From: Polyangiaceae bacterium
Lineage (GTDB): Bacteria; Myxococcota; Polyangia; Polyangiales; Polyangiaceae
Assembly (NCBI GenBank): GCA_025936205.1
Contig: JAICTU010000270.1
Span: forward strand, 1 to 12,308
Direction: 5' to 3'
Length of the DNA: 12,308 nucleotides
Under the pieces are notes generated by a model. It made no database searches, was not told where the DNA came from, and worked only from the letters and a program-made list of their open reading frames with translations. Position 1 is the first letter of the stretch, and each line of letters opens with the position of its first letter. A program made the translations under genes and the position numbers. Positions 1 to 7,891 of the stretch are shown here, piece by piece.

Positions 1-937
1 CGACCACGGTGTGACCGGGCTTCACGTCACCGAGGCTGCCGCCCGTCGGGCCGCTGCGAAACAGCACGCGCGTCGCATCCAGCACCACGAACGTGGGCCG
101 CAGCATCAACGCCAGGTCGGCGATGATGCCGTGGATGTCTTGATGAAACTGGTTGCGCCTGCCGCCGAGCAGACCATACCAGTTCTTGGTCGTCATCGAG
201 GCGCGGCACAGGTTGTGGTCCTTGATCGGTGAAACGCCGATCACCTTGTTGGCGCCGACGAACGGCCCCCAGAAGAAGGGCCAGCGCTCGATCCAGGTCG
301 CACCGGGCGTCCCCAGGAGTGCAAACTCCTCGGGCGTGGGCAGGAACAGCCGCGCTCCCGCGGCCTGCGTCGCGGCCTGGATCCCGCTGCGCACAAAGCA
401 GCTGGACGGAGACTCGATCGGGTTGTCGGCGACGCGGATCTCCTGTGCTCCCGCCTCGCGCACGATCTCGATCAGCGCCGTCAGCACCTCGGGGTTGGTA
501 GTGGCACCGAGCGCCGCCGGGCGCTCGAACGCGACGTTGGGCTTGATCACGACCACGTCGCCGCGCTGGATGAAGCGACCGATGCCACCCAGTGCGTCGA
601 GCGCGCCCAGCAGCATCGGCTTCAGTTGCGTGCCGTGCGCTACGCCCAGGTCGGCCACGGAGGGCGCGTCGGGCACGCGAAAGCCGCCTTCCGGCAAGCT
701 GCGGACGGCGGCCTTGGGCTTGCCGCGCTCGCCATCGGGATCGCGCAGCGAGAGCGGCCAGCTCGACGGCGCCAGGCTCACCCAGCCCGCGGCGGCCACC
801 GCGCCTCCCAGGCCGAGCGCGCCCTTGAGCAACGCCCGGCGCTCGATGCGCTGATGATCTCGCTGCTGCTCCAGGTCCTGTGCCGAAGGTTCCGGTGCGG
901 CCTGTGCCTGGCGTGCTCGACGGCGCTCGTTACTCAT
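1..937 (-). CDS. Tat-exported DUF362 domain protein, 3' end outside window
   Basis: Partial gene; 312 residues are visible before the left edge. The start ATG (935-937) is preceded on its strand by AAAGGAGACGAGA, a strong ribosome binding site. The N-terminus has a polar stretch, then a twin-arginine motif (RRALLK, residues 33-38) and a hydrophobic Gly/Ala segment (39-56), so export of a folded protein by the Tat route is predicted. The rest fits the DUF362 family: VVIKPN at 129-134, K-D-H at 239-241 and KNWYG at 251-255, which are the places where this family is most conserved. DUF362 proteins are poorly characterised and some are fused to ferredoxin domains; no Cys cluster is seen in the visible part. 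The start overlaps the end of the upstream DUF6599-like gene by 8 nt, so the two are very probably co-translated. The biochemical role is unknown. Confidence 0.85.
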   Translation of the reverse strand, partial: MSNERRRARQAQAAPEPSAQDLEQQRDHQRIERRALLKGALGLGGAVAAAGWVSLAPSSWPLSLRDPDGERGKPKAAVRSLPEGGFRVPDAPSVADLGVAHGTQLKPMLLGALDALGGIGRFIQRGDVVVIKPNVAFERPAALGATTNPEVLTALIEIVREAGAQEIRVADNPIESPSSCFVRSGIQAATQAAGARLFLPTPEEFALLGTPGATWIERWPFFWGPFVGANKVIGVSPIKDHNLCRASMTTKNWYGLLGGRRNQFHQDIHGIIADLALMLRPTFVVLDATRVLFRSGPTGGSLGDVKPGHTVV

Positions 938-2126
938 TCTCGTCTCCTTTGGCCGGCTCGGGCGCAGGCTGGGCTTTGGCCCGCACGGCCTCCGGCAGGG
1001 CATGCAGCCCCTGCTCGAGTTGCTGCAAGACTTGATGGGCGCGCTCGGCGCTGGGCGCGCTGTTCACGCCGAACACCCAGCGGTCGCTGGCCGTGGCACC
1101 CGAGAAGCTGCCGAGGAACTCGTCCTTGAACAGCGCCACGCCCGCCGGCGTCTGGCCCGCCGCGGCGCCCAGGCTGCGGAAGCCGTCCTGAAATTGCTTG
1201 GCCAGCGCGGAGGCGGCGGCGGCGTCGGCCTTCACCGCCACGAACGCTTCCATGTTCTCTTGCGAGGCCGCGGCGCTGAGCGAGACCTTGTACACGTCGC
1301 GAGCGAAGCCGAACGAGAAGGCGTTCTCGCGCGCGTAGCTCACCTGTGAGGCGGGCAGCTTCAGCTGATCCACGAACAAGTCGAAGGCCCAGGGCCGCTC
1401 TTCTGCCGGTAGCTTCTGGCGCAACAGCTCGACCAGGCGCTTCACCTCGGCGACGACCTCGGGCGTCTCATCCGAGCCTACGAACCGGGCGTAGTACGGG
1501 CCGCGAGTGAGAAAGGCCGCGTTGCGATCGAAGCGAAAGGTACTGCCGCTCTCGACCGTGGACTCGGCGCCGGGCGCGCGCTCGCCGTTGTAGCAGCCGA
1601 GCGCGTTGCGCGCTGCGCCGAGGTCGTACAGCTCGATCTCGACGCTCGCGCCGGAGCCGGCCTCCAGCGTAACCGAGTGCATGCCCTTCAGGCCGAAGCC
1701 GAGGTAGTACTCCGCGCGCCCGTCGATTTTGACGTACAGGTTCTCCGGCGTGTATGCGCCGATCTTGCCTTCGCGGAAGGCGCCCGCGGACAGGTCCGGC
1801 GGCAATGGCCCGCGCTCGGTCGCTCCGGAAGACGCCTCAGAGGCAGGTGCGGGAGCGGGATTCGCACGCGCAGGCTCCTGCACGGCGGCGCCGCGCCCGC
1901 GATCGGCGAGCGGAGCACGCTCGGCGCCGACCCCCTGCTGCGCTGCGGGCGCCTTGCCGCCGGCGAGCGCCGCGCTCATGTCGTAGAGGCTGGGGTCCGG
2001 ATGCGCGCCCTTGTACCGCACCCAGAGGAACACCCCCAGCAAGCCCGCGGCGATCGCGGCGCCCCAGTACACCTCTTGCAAGCGATAGGTGCGCCGAAAG
2101 GAGCGCAGACCGTCGCGCACGAACAC
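930..2126 (-). CDS. Membrane-anchored DUF6599-like protein
   Basis: I chose GTG at 2126 (398 aa) because GGAG and GAAGAG lie just upstream. In-frame GTGs at 2216 (no ribosome binding site) and 2291 (453 aa) remain possible, but the sequence between 2126 and 2291 looks non-coding. With this start, one membrane helix lies at about residues 21-37 ([17 protein letters not shown]), followed by an Ala/Pro/Gly-rich linker to about residue 110 and a folded domain outside the membrane. That domain has NLYVKIDG (129-136), EYYLGFG soon after, and [17 protein letters not shown], the pattern I associate with DUF6599: an Ile-Asn/Asp-Gly segment, then an acidic 'YD.G...A.G.Y..ER' segment. The family has no established function. 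The stop codon lies inside the start of the DUF362 gene (ATGAGTAA overlap), which suggests the two products act together in the cell envelope. The family name is from memory of the motif pattern; the topology is seen directly. Confidence 0.75.
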   Translation of the reverse strand: MFVRDGLRSFRRTYRLQEVYWGAAIAAGLLGVFLWVRYKGAHPDPSLYDMSAALAGGKAPAAQQGVGAERAPLADRGRGAAVQEPARANPAPAPASEASSGATERGPLPPDLSAGAFREGKIGAYTPENLYVKIDGRAEYYLGFGLKGMHSVTLEAGSGASVEIELYDLGAARNALGCYNGERAPGAESTVESGSTFRFDRNAAFLTRGPYYARFVGSDETPEVVAEVKRLVELLRQKLPAEERPWAFDLFVDQLKLPASQVSYARENAFSFGFARDVYKVSLSAAASQENMEAFVAVKADAAAASALAKQFQDGFRSLGAAAGQTPAGVALFKDEFLGSFSGATASDRWVFGVNSAPSAERAHQVLQQLEQGLHALPEAVRAKAQPAPEPAKGDENE

Positions 2127-2335
2127 TCGCTCTTCGCTCCGGGTGCGGGGTGCCCCCGCGGAAATCGCCCCAGCTTTGCGACCGCTCTGCTCTCGGGCTT
2201 CGACACGGTTCGTCACGCGGGCGCGAGCATAACGCGGCTCAGCCAATGCGAACGGTTGATTTCCGGGTGCCGTGAAAACGCCACGCAACACTCTGGGCCC
2301 CGTGGAAGGGTAATCTCACGGAAGTTTTCGAGGCA

Positions 2336-2580
2336 TCACGCCCGGGCGTCGACCGCGTCGCCCGCTAGCAACCCTCGCTGCTCGAGCGCCGCCGCCTGGA
2401 CCTCGGGCGAGAGCAGCAGCTCGCGTACGATGCGCTCGGGCGGGCGCTCGAACAACGCATCCAAGCGCGCTGACCAGCCCCACCAGGAACGCGCCGCTGA
2501 TCCCGTCGTGCGAGACATGGAGGAACACGCGCTTCTCGCCCGCCACGCGCGCCCCCAACCCAGCTTGATGAAGGCGTGCA
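2336..2580 (-). pseudogene. Frameshifted remnant resembling the C-terminus of an EAL/HDOD signalling protein
   Basis: Two minus-strand reading frames join into one recognisable segment. Frame one (2466-2492) reads AFLVGLVSA; after a single extra base at 2465, frame two reads LDALFERPPERIVRELLLS and ends at the TGA at 2336-2338. Joined, this matches the 'FlvGLlSlLDalL..P...il..L.L' signature near the C-terminus of EAL-plus-HDOD (YuxH-type) proteins, including the short helix 'EVQAAALEQRG'. Further upstream, GEKRVFLHVSHDGISG (same frame as AFLVG) resembles the 'gk..FinvsrdgL' stretch of the EAL half, which would mean the middle of the gene was deleted. No intact start, EAL catalytic core or HDOD core is present. 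The C-terminal match and frameshift are fairly clear; the EAL part and the 5' limit are uncertain. A sequencing indel could explain the frameshift but not the missing body of the gene. Confidence 0.45.
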
Positions 2581-2699
2581 GCAGCAGCGAGCACACGGCG
2601 CGATCGGCGTCCGGCTCGCGCTTTGGCGCCCAGTTGCTCGCCAGTTGCGACATCGCTCGGGTCAGACCAGTCAAGGCGCAGCGTAAATGCAAAATTCCG

Positions 2700-2723
2700 T
2701 TGCACGGGCAGCAAGGGGTGCAA
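2700..2723. promoter_or_regulatory. TTGCAC-N12-GTGCAA dyad upstream of lipoprotein gene
   Basis: Perfect 6-bp inverted repeat about 130 bp upstream of the lipoprotein start at 2856, in a stretch (2581-2855) where I see no convincing gene. It could be an operator, but no convincing -35/-10 pair was found near it. Short dyads arise by chance at this GC content, so this is weak. Confidence 0.2.
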
Positions 2724-2855
2724 TGCTGCGCTAGAAGCGACAGCACCGCACAACGGCGACGGGCTGCTCGCAGAGGGAGAGCGCGAGTCGCGAGCGCCAC
2801 CCCCCGGGGCGCTGTGCAGAGCGGCGGACGTGTTCCCTGCGGAAGGGAGTGGGGC

Positions 2856-3338
2856 ATGCCGTTCCAAGCAATCGAGAGCCTGGTCTTGCTACTGCTGATG
2901 CTGGTGGCGAGTGCGGGCGGCTGCGCCGATACGGCGCCAGCTACGGGCAACGGTCGGCTCGATCTGACCGTGATGCCCGAGAGCCTGATCGCGAGCGGCC
3001 GCCCACTGCAGGGTAGCTTCGAACTGCGCGGGCTGGACCGCGCCGTACACGCCAGCATCGCGGTCGACGGTGCTGGTTATCAGACGCGCAGCGTGGCGCT
3101 GCCGCCGGGCGTCTACAGCCTGCGCTGGCGAGCGCGCGATCAGCCCGGTGACTTCTCGGCGGGGACTGCGCTGGACCCACCGGAAGCTCCGCCGGGCACA
3201 GCGCGCACCGTCGTGATCGCGCCCCACCGCGTCACCAGCCTGACCGTGCACAGCACGCTCAACGCTGCCGAGGTGCCTCAGCCGGTGGCCGCCGTCGCTG
3301 CGTCACCGGAGCCCAATTCACGGCCTCCGCAGCCGTGA
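2856..3338 (+). CDS. Small predicted outer-membrane lipoprotein
   Basis: 160 aa. ATG at 2856 is preceded by GGAAGGGAGTGGGGC, a strong ribosome binding site; the open frame extends much further upstream, but only this start gives a sensible signal peptide. Residues 1-22 form a lipoprotein signal peptide with a Leu-rich core (LVLLLLMLVASAGG) and the lipid-acceptor Cys at 23. Ala follows at +2, so there is no Asp inner-membrane retention signal and outer-membrane sorting is likely. Residues 33-134 look like one small beta-sandwich: alternating hydrophobic strands, a 'LPPGVYSLRW' turn-strand (82-91) as seen in carboxypeptidase-regulatory-like or Ig-like folds, and no Cys after the anchor. The tail (140-160) is Pro/Ala-rich and disordered. 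I do not recognise a family, and no catalytic motif is visible. It converges on the next lipoprotein gene across a strong hairpin. Confidence 0.8.
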   Translation: MPFQAIESLVLLLLMLVASAGGCADTAPATGNGRLDLTVMPESLIASGRPLQGSFELRGLDRAVHASIAVDGAGYQTRSVALPPGVYSLRWRARDQPGDFSAGTALDPPEAPPGTARTVVIAPHRVTSLTVHSTLNAAEVPQPVAAVAASPEPNSRPPQP

Positions 3339-3370
3339 GCGCTCCGGCGAAACGCCGGCAACCCAACCGA

Positions 3371-3401
3371 GCTCACCAGGGCCCTTCGAGCCCTGGTGAG
3401 C
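3371..3401. terminator. Perfect 12-bp hairpin between convergent genes
   Basis: GCTCACCAGGGC (3371-3382) and GCCCTGGTGAGC (3390-3401) pair perfectly around a 7-nt loop, in the 84-bp gap between two converging stop codons. The location is exactly right for a shared bidirectional terminator. No T-run follows on either strand, so it may act as a weak intrinsic terminator or as a 3'-end protecting stem. Confidence 0.65.
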
Positions 3402-3422
3402 ACATCCGGGGGCTGACCGAAA

Positions 3423-4301
3423 TTACTCGCTCAAGATCGGCTTGAGCTCGCTCACGCAGAAGTCAAACGTGATCGGGATCTGGTCGGAAGAGCTGACCTG
3501 CCAGTTGATGTTCTGGAGCTCGGTGAATCCAGCAGGATCCTGAAACACCGAGGCGCCCGGCGTTGCGTCGTAGCAGTTGCGCACGATCTGCGTGAACTTC
3601 ACCTCGACCGTTCCGCCACCGGTAGGCACCGCCGGCACGGTGTAACAGAAGTGATCGTTGCTGGGGTTGCTGTTGGTGGGAGTGGCCTGGAAGCGCAGCG
3701 AGGGATTGGGCGGGATCATCGGGCCGTCGAGCTTGAAGGAGAAGCCAACCACCTTGCCCGTCGCCGGGTTCCACGGCTGCGGCACCAGGCCCAGAACCTG
3801 CCCCGCATCGCCAGCACCCGCGTCGGAGCCCGCGTCCGCGCCACCACCGGTCGCGTCAGGGTTCGCCACGCGGTTGAGATCTACGCTGACCAAGCCGCCC
3901 CAGTAGTTGCTGTAGTCGCTGTTGGGCACCGCGACCATGTTGCCGTTGATGCACAGCGCGCCGTCCCGGAAAGCGGAGTTGATCGTCGTACCCATCGGCG
4001 CCGCGACCGTGAGTGCGCCACCGTTGATACCCGAGGTGCCCGCTTCGTCCTTGACGGTGCCGTCGGCACTGATGGTCAAGGCCGGACCCGTCTTGGTGCC
4101 CGTGCTGCTACTGCCGCCGCCCGCGCCGGACATGCCTTGCCCGCTGCCTGCCGCGCCGCCGCTCGCGCCGCCCGCACCCGAGCCTGCCTGCCCAACGGCG
4201 GGACCGCTGCCGCCGGTGCCGCGCGCGGTGCCGCCTTCATCGGAGCAAGCGAGCGTGCCGGCGACGGCCGCCACGAGATAAAAAGAAAGAGGGGTCTTCA
4301 T
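3423..4301 (-). CDS. Gly/Ala-rich lipoprotein with cysteine-containing C-terminal beta domain
   Basis: 292 aa from ATG at 4301, chosen because AAAGGA lies 8 nt upstream and a signal peptide begins there; the open frame continues upstream to 4448 without one. Residues 1-18 (MKTPLSFYLVAAVAGTLA) precede the lipid-acceptor Cys19; Ser at +2 favours the outer membrane. Residues 23-70 are a Gly/Ser/Ala-rich tether. A first folded part (about 73-145) includes Cys117, then a Gly/Ala/Asp linker (152-167), then a C-terminal domain (about 175-290) with FSFKLDGPMIPP, NDHFCY, IVRNCYD and FDFCVSEL. Cys219, Cys243 and Cys282, with Cys117, could form two disulfides. This architecture is typical of exported lipoproteins in Polyangia, and the C-terminal domain looks like a carbohydrate- or ligand-binding beta sandwich. 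That is inference; I cannot name the family. The only gene upstream, ileS, is divergent. Confidence 0.8.
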   Translation of the reverse strand: MKTPLSFYLVAAVAGTLACSDEGGTARGTGGSGPAVGQAGSGAGGASGGAAGSGQGMSGAGGGSSSTGTKTGPALTISADGTVKDEAGTSGINGGALTVAAPMGTTINSAFRDGALCINGNMVAVPNSDYSNYWGGLVSVDLNRVANPDATGGGADAGSDAGAGDAGQVLGLVPQPWNPATGKVVGFSFKLDGPMIPPNPSLRFQATPTNSNPSNDHFCYTVPAVPTGGGTVEVKFTQIVRNCYDATPGASVFQDPAGFTELQNINWQVSSSDQIPITFDFCVSELKPILSE

Positions 4302-4349
4302 TGCAAAAGTCCTTTCGATAAGAGTCTCGACCCCATCACTCCGGCCGAG

Positions 4350-4385
4350 CACCTCGGAGCCGCATTGAGAAAGCGGTCCGAGGTG
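4350..4385. promoter_or_regulatory. Strong hairpin/dyad in the leader of the Gly-rich lipoprotein gene
   Basis: CACCTCGGA (4350-4358) pairs perfectly with TCCGAGGTG (4377-4385), and inside it CCGC (4360-4363) pairs with GCGG (4373-4376). This gives 13 base pairs with one bulged base and a 9-nt loop. It ends 49 bp upstream of the minus-strand start codon at 4301, so it may be a structured 5' leader or an operator for that gene. The remaining spacer (4302-4627, 326 bp) also holds a small nested dyad at 4406-4434 (GCGATC/GATCGC outside ACCC/GGGT) and the ileS promoter candidate. No gene is seen in it. Confidence 0.45.
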
Positions 4386-4513
4386 ACTCCTGCAGGAAAC
4401 TGGCGGCGATCGGTCAAACCCTTGGGTGGATCGCGTGGAGCCTGCCAAAAGGCCTCTTTACGCGCAAGCTTCCCCGCCGGCACCAAATCGTGCGAGAGCG
4501 AGCCAAACTCACA

Positions 4514-4541
4514 TTGTCCCCCGCGCGAAACGGCCCATATT
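4514..4541 (+). promoter_or_regulatory. Weak sigma70-like promoter candidate for ileS
   Basis: TTGTCC (4514-4519), 16 bp, CATATT (4536-4541); each hexamer matches its consensus at 4 of 6 positions. Transcription would begin near 4549, leaving an untranslated leader of about 79 nt before the ileS ATG. No T-box or other aminoacylation-sensing structure was recognised in that leader. Confidence 0.3.
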
Positions 4542-4627
4542 TCAGCCGCGCTAGAAGCACGCTGCTGGAAGCGTTGCCAGGTGTTCTGGTGGATCGCAGC
4601 GCGCGCTGATATCCCTACACCGTCCCC

Positions 4628-7600
4628 ATGCCCCCCAACGATTCAGATCACCCGGAACGCAACACTCCCCGCTCTTTGAGTCCCTTTCGCAAGGTAGATG
4701 CGCGAGCCACCTTCCCCGAGCTCGAGCAATCGGTGCTCGAGCTGTGGGACGAGCTCGATGCGTTCCAGGAGTCCAACCGCCGGCGCGCGGGAGCGCAGCC
4801 GTTCGTGTTCTACGACGGGCCGCCCTTCGCCACCGGTACGCCGCACTACGGCCACCTGCTCACCTGCACGATCAAAGACATCGTGCCTCGCTACTGGAAC
4901 ATGCGAGGGCATCCGGTGGAGCGGCGCTTCGGCTGGGATTGCCATGGCCTGCCGATCGAGGCGCTGGCGCAAGATGCGCTGGGGCTCGCCGGTACGAGCC
5001 AGATCCTCGCGCTCGGCGTGGATGCGTTCAACCGCCAGTGCCGGCAGATGGTGCTCACCTACGTCGCGGAGTGGCGCAAGACGGTCACACGGCTCGGGCG
5101 CTGGGTGGACTTCGACAACGACTACAAGACGATGGACACCGCGTTCATGGAGAGCGTGTGGTGGGTGTTCAAGCAGCTCTGGGACAAGGGGCGCATCTAC
5201 AAGTCGTATCGGATCATGCCCTACAGCTACAAGCTGACGACCCCGCTCTCCAACTTCGAAGCGAACAGCAACTACAAGGTCGTCCAGGATCCAGCGATCA
5301 CCGTCTCCTTCCGGGTGAAGAGCGGCCAGGAGAGGTTGGGCCTCAGCGGAAGCGTCGAGCTGCTCGCCTGGACCACCACGCCCTGGACGCTGCCGAGCAA
5401 CCTCGCGCTGTGCGTCGGACCCGAGATCGACTACGTGTGCGCGCACGACGCCGAGAGCGGCGTGACGTACATCCTGGCCGAGGCGCGGCTACCGGAGTAC
5501 GCGAAGCTGAAGCCCAGCTGGCAGGTACAGAAGCGGCTGCGCGGCGCGGACCTGGTGGGCCTCGGCTACGAGCCGCTGCTGCCCTACTTCGCGACGCACC
5601 CCGGGAGCTTCGTGGTGCTCTCGGATGCCTTCGTCAGCACCGAAGACGGTACCGGCATCGTGCACATGGCCCCGGCCTACGGTGAGGACGACTTCCGGAT
5701 CTGCCGCGCCGCGGGCATCGAGCTCGTCGACCCGCTCGACGCGGAAGCTCAGTTCGACGCACGGGTGCCCGACTTCACGGGCCAGTTCTGCAAGGACGCG
5801 GACCCGGCCATCATCCGCCGGCTCAAGCAAGACGGTAAGCTGTTCCACCAGAGCACGCTGGAGCACAGCTATCCCTTCGAAGAGCGCACCGACACCCCGC
5901 TGATCTACCGCGCCATCGACGCCTGGTACGTCAAGGTGGCCGATCTGCGCTCCGAGCTGGTCGCGCAGAACGACAACGTGCTCTGGGTGCCGCCGGCGGT
6001 GGGCTCAGGCCGCTTCGGCAACTGGCTGAAGGACGCAAACGACTGGAACATCAGCCGCAACCGCTTCTGGGGCTCGTGCATTCCGGTCTGGGTCAATGAG
6101 CAAGACCCGAACGATCGCATCTGCGTGGGGTCCATCGCCGAGCTCGAGCAGTTGAGCGGCGTGCGCGTGAACGACCTGCACAAGGACGTGGTCGACCGCG
6201 TGCTGATCCAGCGCGACGGCAAGACCTACCGGCGCACGCCCGAAGTGCTCGACTGCTGGTTCGAGTCGGGCTCGATGCCCTACGCGCAGGTGCATTACCC
6301 GTTCGAGAACCAGGACGCCCTGAACCAGTTCTTCCCGGCGCGCTTCATCGCCGAAGGGCTCGATCAGACGCGCGGCTGGTTCTACACGCTGCTGGTCCTG
6401 GGCACGACCTTGTTCGACAAGAGCCCGTTCCAGAACGTGATCGTCAACGGAATGATCCTGGCCGAAGACGGCCAGAAGATGTCCAAGCGCCTGAAAAACT
6501 ACCCGGCGCCGACGCAGGTGCTCGTCGACTACGGTGCCGACGCGCTGCGCGCCTACCTGATCGACTCGCCCGTGGTGCGCGGCGAGCCGCTGCGCTTCAG
6601 CGAGCGCGGGCTGCAGGAGATCGTGCGCACGGTGCTGCTGCCGTTCTGGAACGCGCTCAGCTTTTTCACCACTTACGCAGAGGTCGACGGCTACGATCCG
6701 CGCCGGGCGGCCCCGCCCTCGCTGGAGACGCGCCCCGACATCGACCGCTGGGTGCTCTCGGTGCTGCAGAGCCTGATCGCGGACGTGAATCGGGAGATGG
6801 AAGGCTACCGGCTGTACAACGTCGTGCCGCGCCTGGTGCACTTCATCGACGACCTCACCAACTGGTACGTGCGCCGCTCGCGGCCCCGCTTCTGGAAATC
6901 GAGCGACGACAGCGACAAAGCCTGCGCGTACGCCACGCTGTACGAGGTGCTGGTCACCTTCGCCAAGGTCCTCGCCCCCTTCATGCCGTTCGTGACCGAG
7001 ACGGTGTACCAGCGCCTGGTCCGCCCCGTGGACGGCGAGGCGCCCGCCAGCGTGCACTTCTGCGACTACCCGGCCCCGATCTCGAGCGCCATCGACAGCG
7101 CGCTGGAGGCCCGCATGCAGGTCGCGCGCGACGTGGTGGCGCTCGGCCGCAAGCTGCGCGAGGAGCAGCGCATTCGCGTGCGCCAGCCGCTGCGCAAGCT
7201 CACCGTGGTCCACCGCGACCCGAAGGTGCGCGAAATGGCGCTCGCCTCGCGCGCCCTGATCCAGGACGAGCTCAACGTCAAATCGCTCGGCGTGGAAGCC
7301 GATGAAAGCTCCTTCACCAGCATCAGCGTCAAGCCCAACTTCAAGACCCTGGGCAAGCGCTGCGGGCCGAAGCTGAAGACGATCGGCGCGGAGCTCGGCA
7401 AGTGGGGCTTCGACGAGGTGGCCCGACTGGAGAGCGGCGGCACGATCGAAGTCTCGGGAGAAGCGCTCGCTCTCGGCGATGTGATCCTGCAGCGCAGCGC
7501 GCTCGCCGGCGCAGTGGTCGCCACCAACGGCGATCTCACCGTCGTGCTCGACACCGCGCTGGACGCCGCGCTCGAACGCGAGGGCATCGCGCGCGAGTTC

Positions 7601-7822
7601 GTGAGCGTCCTGCAGAACGCCCGCAAGCAAGCCGGGCTGGAGGTCGCGGACCGCATCGCCGTCCGCTGGTCCAGCGCGGCGCCGATGGTCCGCGAAGCCC
7701 TCACCGAGCATGCCACCACGGTGGCGCGCGAAGTGCTGGCGGCTCAGTTCGTCGAGGGCGTCACCCGCGAGGTGTGCCGCCTGAACGAGCACGATGTGGG
7801 CTACGGTATCGAGAAGCTCTGA
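4628..7822 (+). CDS. ileS: Isoleucyl-tRNA synthetase, eukaryote-like type 2 (IleRS2)
   Basis: 1064 aa. Charges tRNA-Ile with isoleucine in the cytoplasm. Class I signatures are intact: PPFATGTPHYGH, with the HIGH-type motif HYGH at 73-76, and KMSKR at 617-621. The CP1 editing domain that hydrolyses Val-tRNA-Ile is present, with WTTTPWTLP at 248-256 and the later DGTGIVHMAPAYGEDDF. The anticodon-binding domain begins near RPDIDRWVLS. The protein is type 2, not E. coli-like: it has 'PHYGHLL..TIKDIVPRY', DWNISRNRFWG (472-482) where type 1 has a WCISR-type motif, and no C-terminal zinc-binding Cys cluster. Type 2 enzymes are known to be poorly inhibited by mupirocin. ATG 4628 is the first start after an in-frame stop at 4607, but it has no ribosome binding site; residues 1-20 are unconserved in appearance, so the start is less certain than the identity. 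No second ileS is seen in the window, so this is presumably the housekeeping copy. Confidence 0.97.
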   Translation: MPPNDSDHPERNTPRSLSPFRKVDARATFPELEQSVLELWDELDAFQESNRRRAGAQPFVFYDGPPFATGTPHYGHLLTCTIKDIVPRYWNMRGHPVERRFGWDCHGLPIEALAQDALGLAGTSQILALGVDAFNRQCRQMVLTYVAEWRKTVTRLGRWVDFDNDYKTMDTAFMESVWWVFKQLWDKGRIYKSYRIMPYSYKLTTPLSNFEANSNYKVVQDPAITVSFRVKSGQERLGLSGSVELLAWTTTPWTLPSNLALCVGPEIDYVCAHDAESGVTYILAEARLPEYAKLKPSWQVQKRLRGADLVGLGYEPLLPYFATHPGSFVVLSDAFVSTEDGTGIVHMAPAYGEDDFRICRAAGIELVDPLDAEAQFDARVPDFTGQFCKDADPAIIRRLKQDGKLFHQSTLEHSYPFEERTDTPLIYRAIDAWYVKVADLRSELVAQNDNVLWVPPAVGSGRFGNWLKDANDWNISRNRFWGSCIPVWVNEQDPNDRICVGSIAELEQLSGVRVNDLHKDVVDRVLIQRDGKTYRRTPEVLDCWFESGSMPYAQVHYPFENQDALNQFFPARFIAEGLDQTRGWFYTLLVLGTTLFDKSPFQNVIVNGMILAEDGQKMSKRLKNYPAPTQVLVDYGADALRAYLIDSPVVRGEPLRFSERGLQEIVRTVLLPFWNALSFFTTYAEVDGYDPRRAAPPSLETRPDIDRWVLSVLQSLIADVNREMEGYRLYNVVPRLVHFIDDLTNWYVRRSRPRFWKSSDDSDKACAYATLYEVLVTFAKVLAPFMPFVTETVYQRLVRPVDGEAPASVHFCDYPAPISSAIDSALEARMQVARDVVALGRKLREEQRIRVRQPLRKLTVVHRDPKVREMALASRALIQDELNVKSLGVEADESSFTSISVKPNFKTLGKRCGPKLKTIGAELGKWGFDEVARLESGGTIEVSGEALALGDVILQRSALAGAVVATNGDLTVVLDTALDAALEREGIAREFVSVLQNARKQAGLEVADRIAVRWSSAAPMVREALTEHATTVAREVLAAQFVEGVTREVCRLNEHDVGYGIEKL

Positions 7823-7835
7823 GCACGGCGGCAGC

Positions 7836-7860
7836 GGAGGGCGCCGCGCGGGCGCCCTCC
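7836..7860. terminator. Perfect 10-bp GC hairpin after ileS
   Basis: GGAGGGCGCC (7836-7845), loop of 5, GGCGCCCTCC (7851-7860), 13 bp after the ileS stop and between converging genes. A second small stem, CGACG/CGTCG, follows at 7862-7876. There is no T-run. Its position makes it a likely terminator or transcript-end stem for both ileS and the glutathione peroxidase gene. Confidence 0.6.
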
Positions 7861-7891
7861 ACGACGACTCGCGTCGGGCTCAGGTCGGGGC

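Noticed and set aside
2316..2867. A 183-codon minus-strand open frame as an intact gene
   Set aside because: Recognisable sequence occupies only its middle and then shifts frame at 2465; its 5' part overlaps the leader of the plus-strand lipoprotein gene. Treated as part of the remnant.
1677..3338. A 553-codon plus-strand open frame
   Set aside because: Most of it is antisense to the DUF6599-like gene and the remnant. Only the part from ATG 2856 has a ribosome binding site and a signal peptide.
4542..4627. T-box or amino-acid-sensing leader before ileS
   Set aside because: No T-box consensus or specifier-loop structure could be recognised, and the leader would be too short.
6005..7792. A 595-codon minus-strand open frame inside ileS
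   Set aside because: It is antisense to a full, motif-complete synthetase and is His/Arg/Ala-rich with no recognisable domain; this is usual for high-GC coding DNA.
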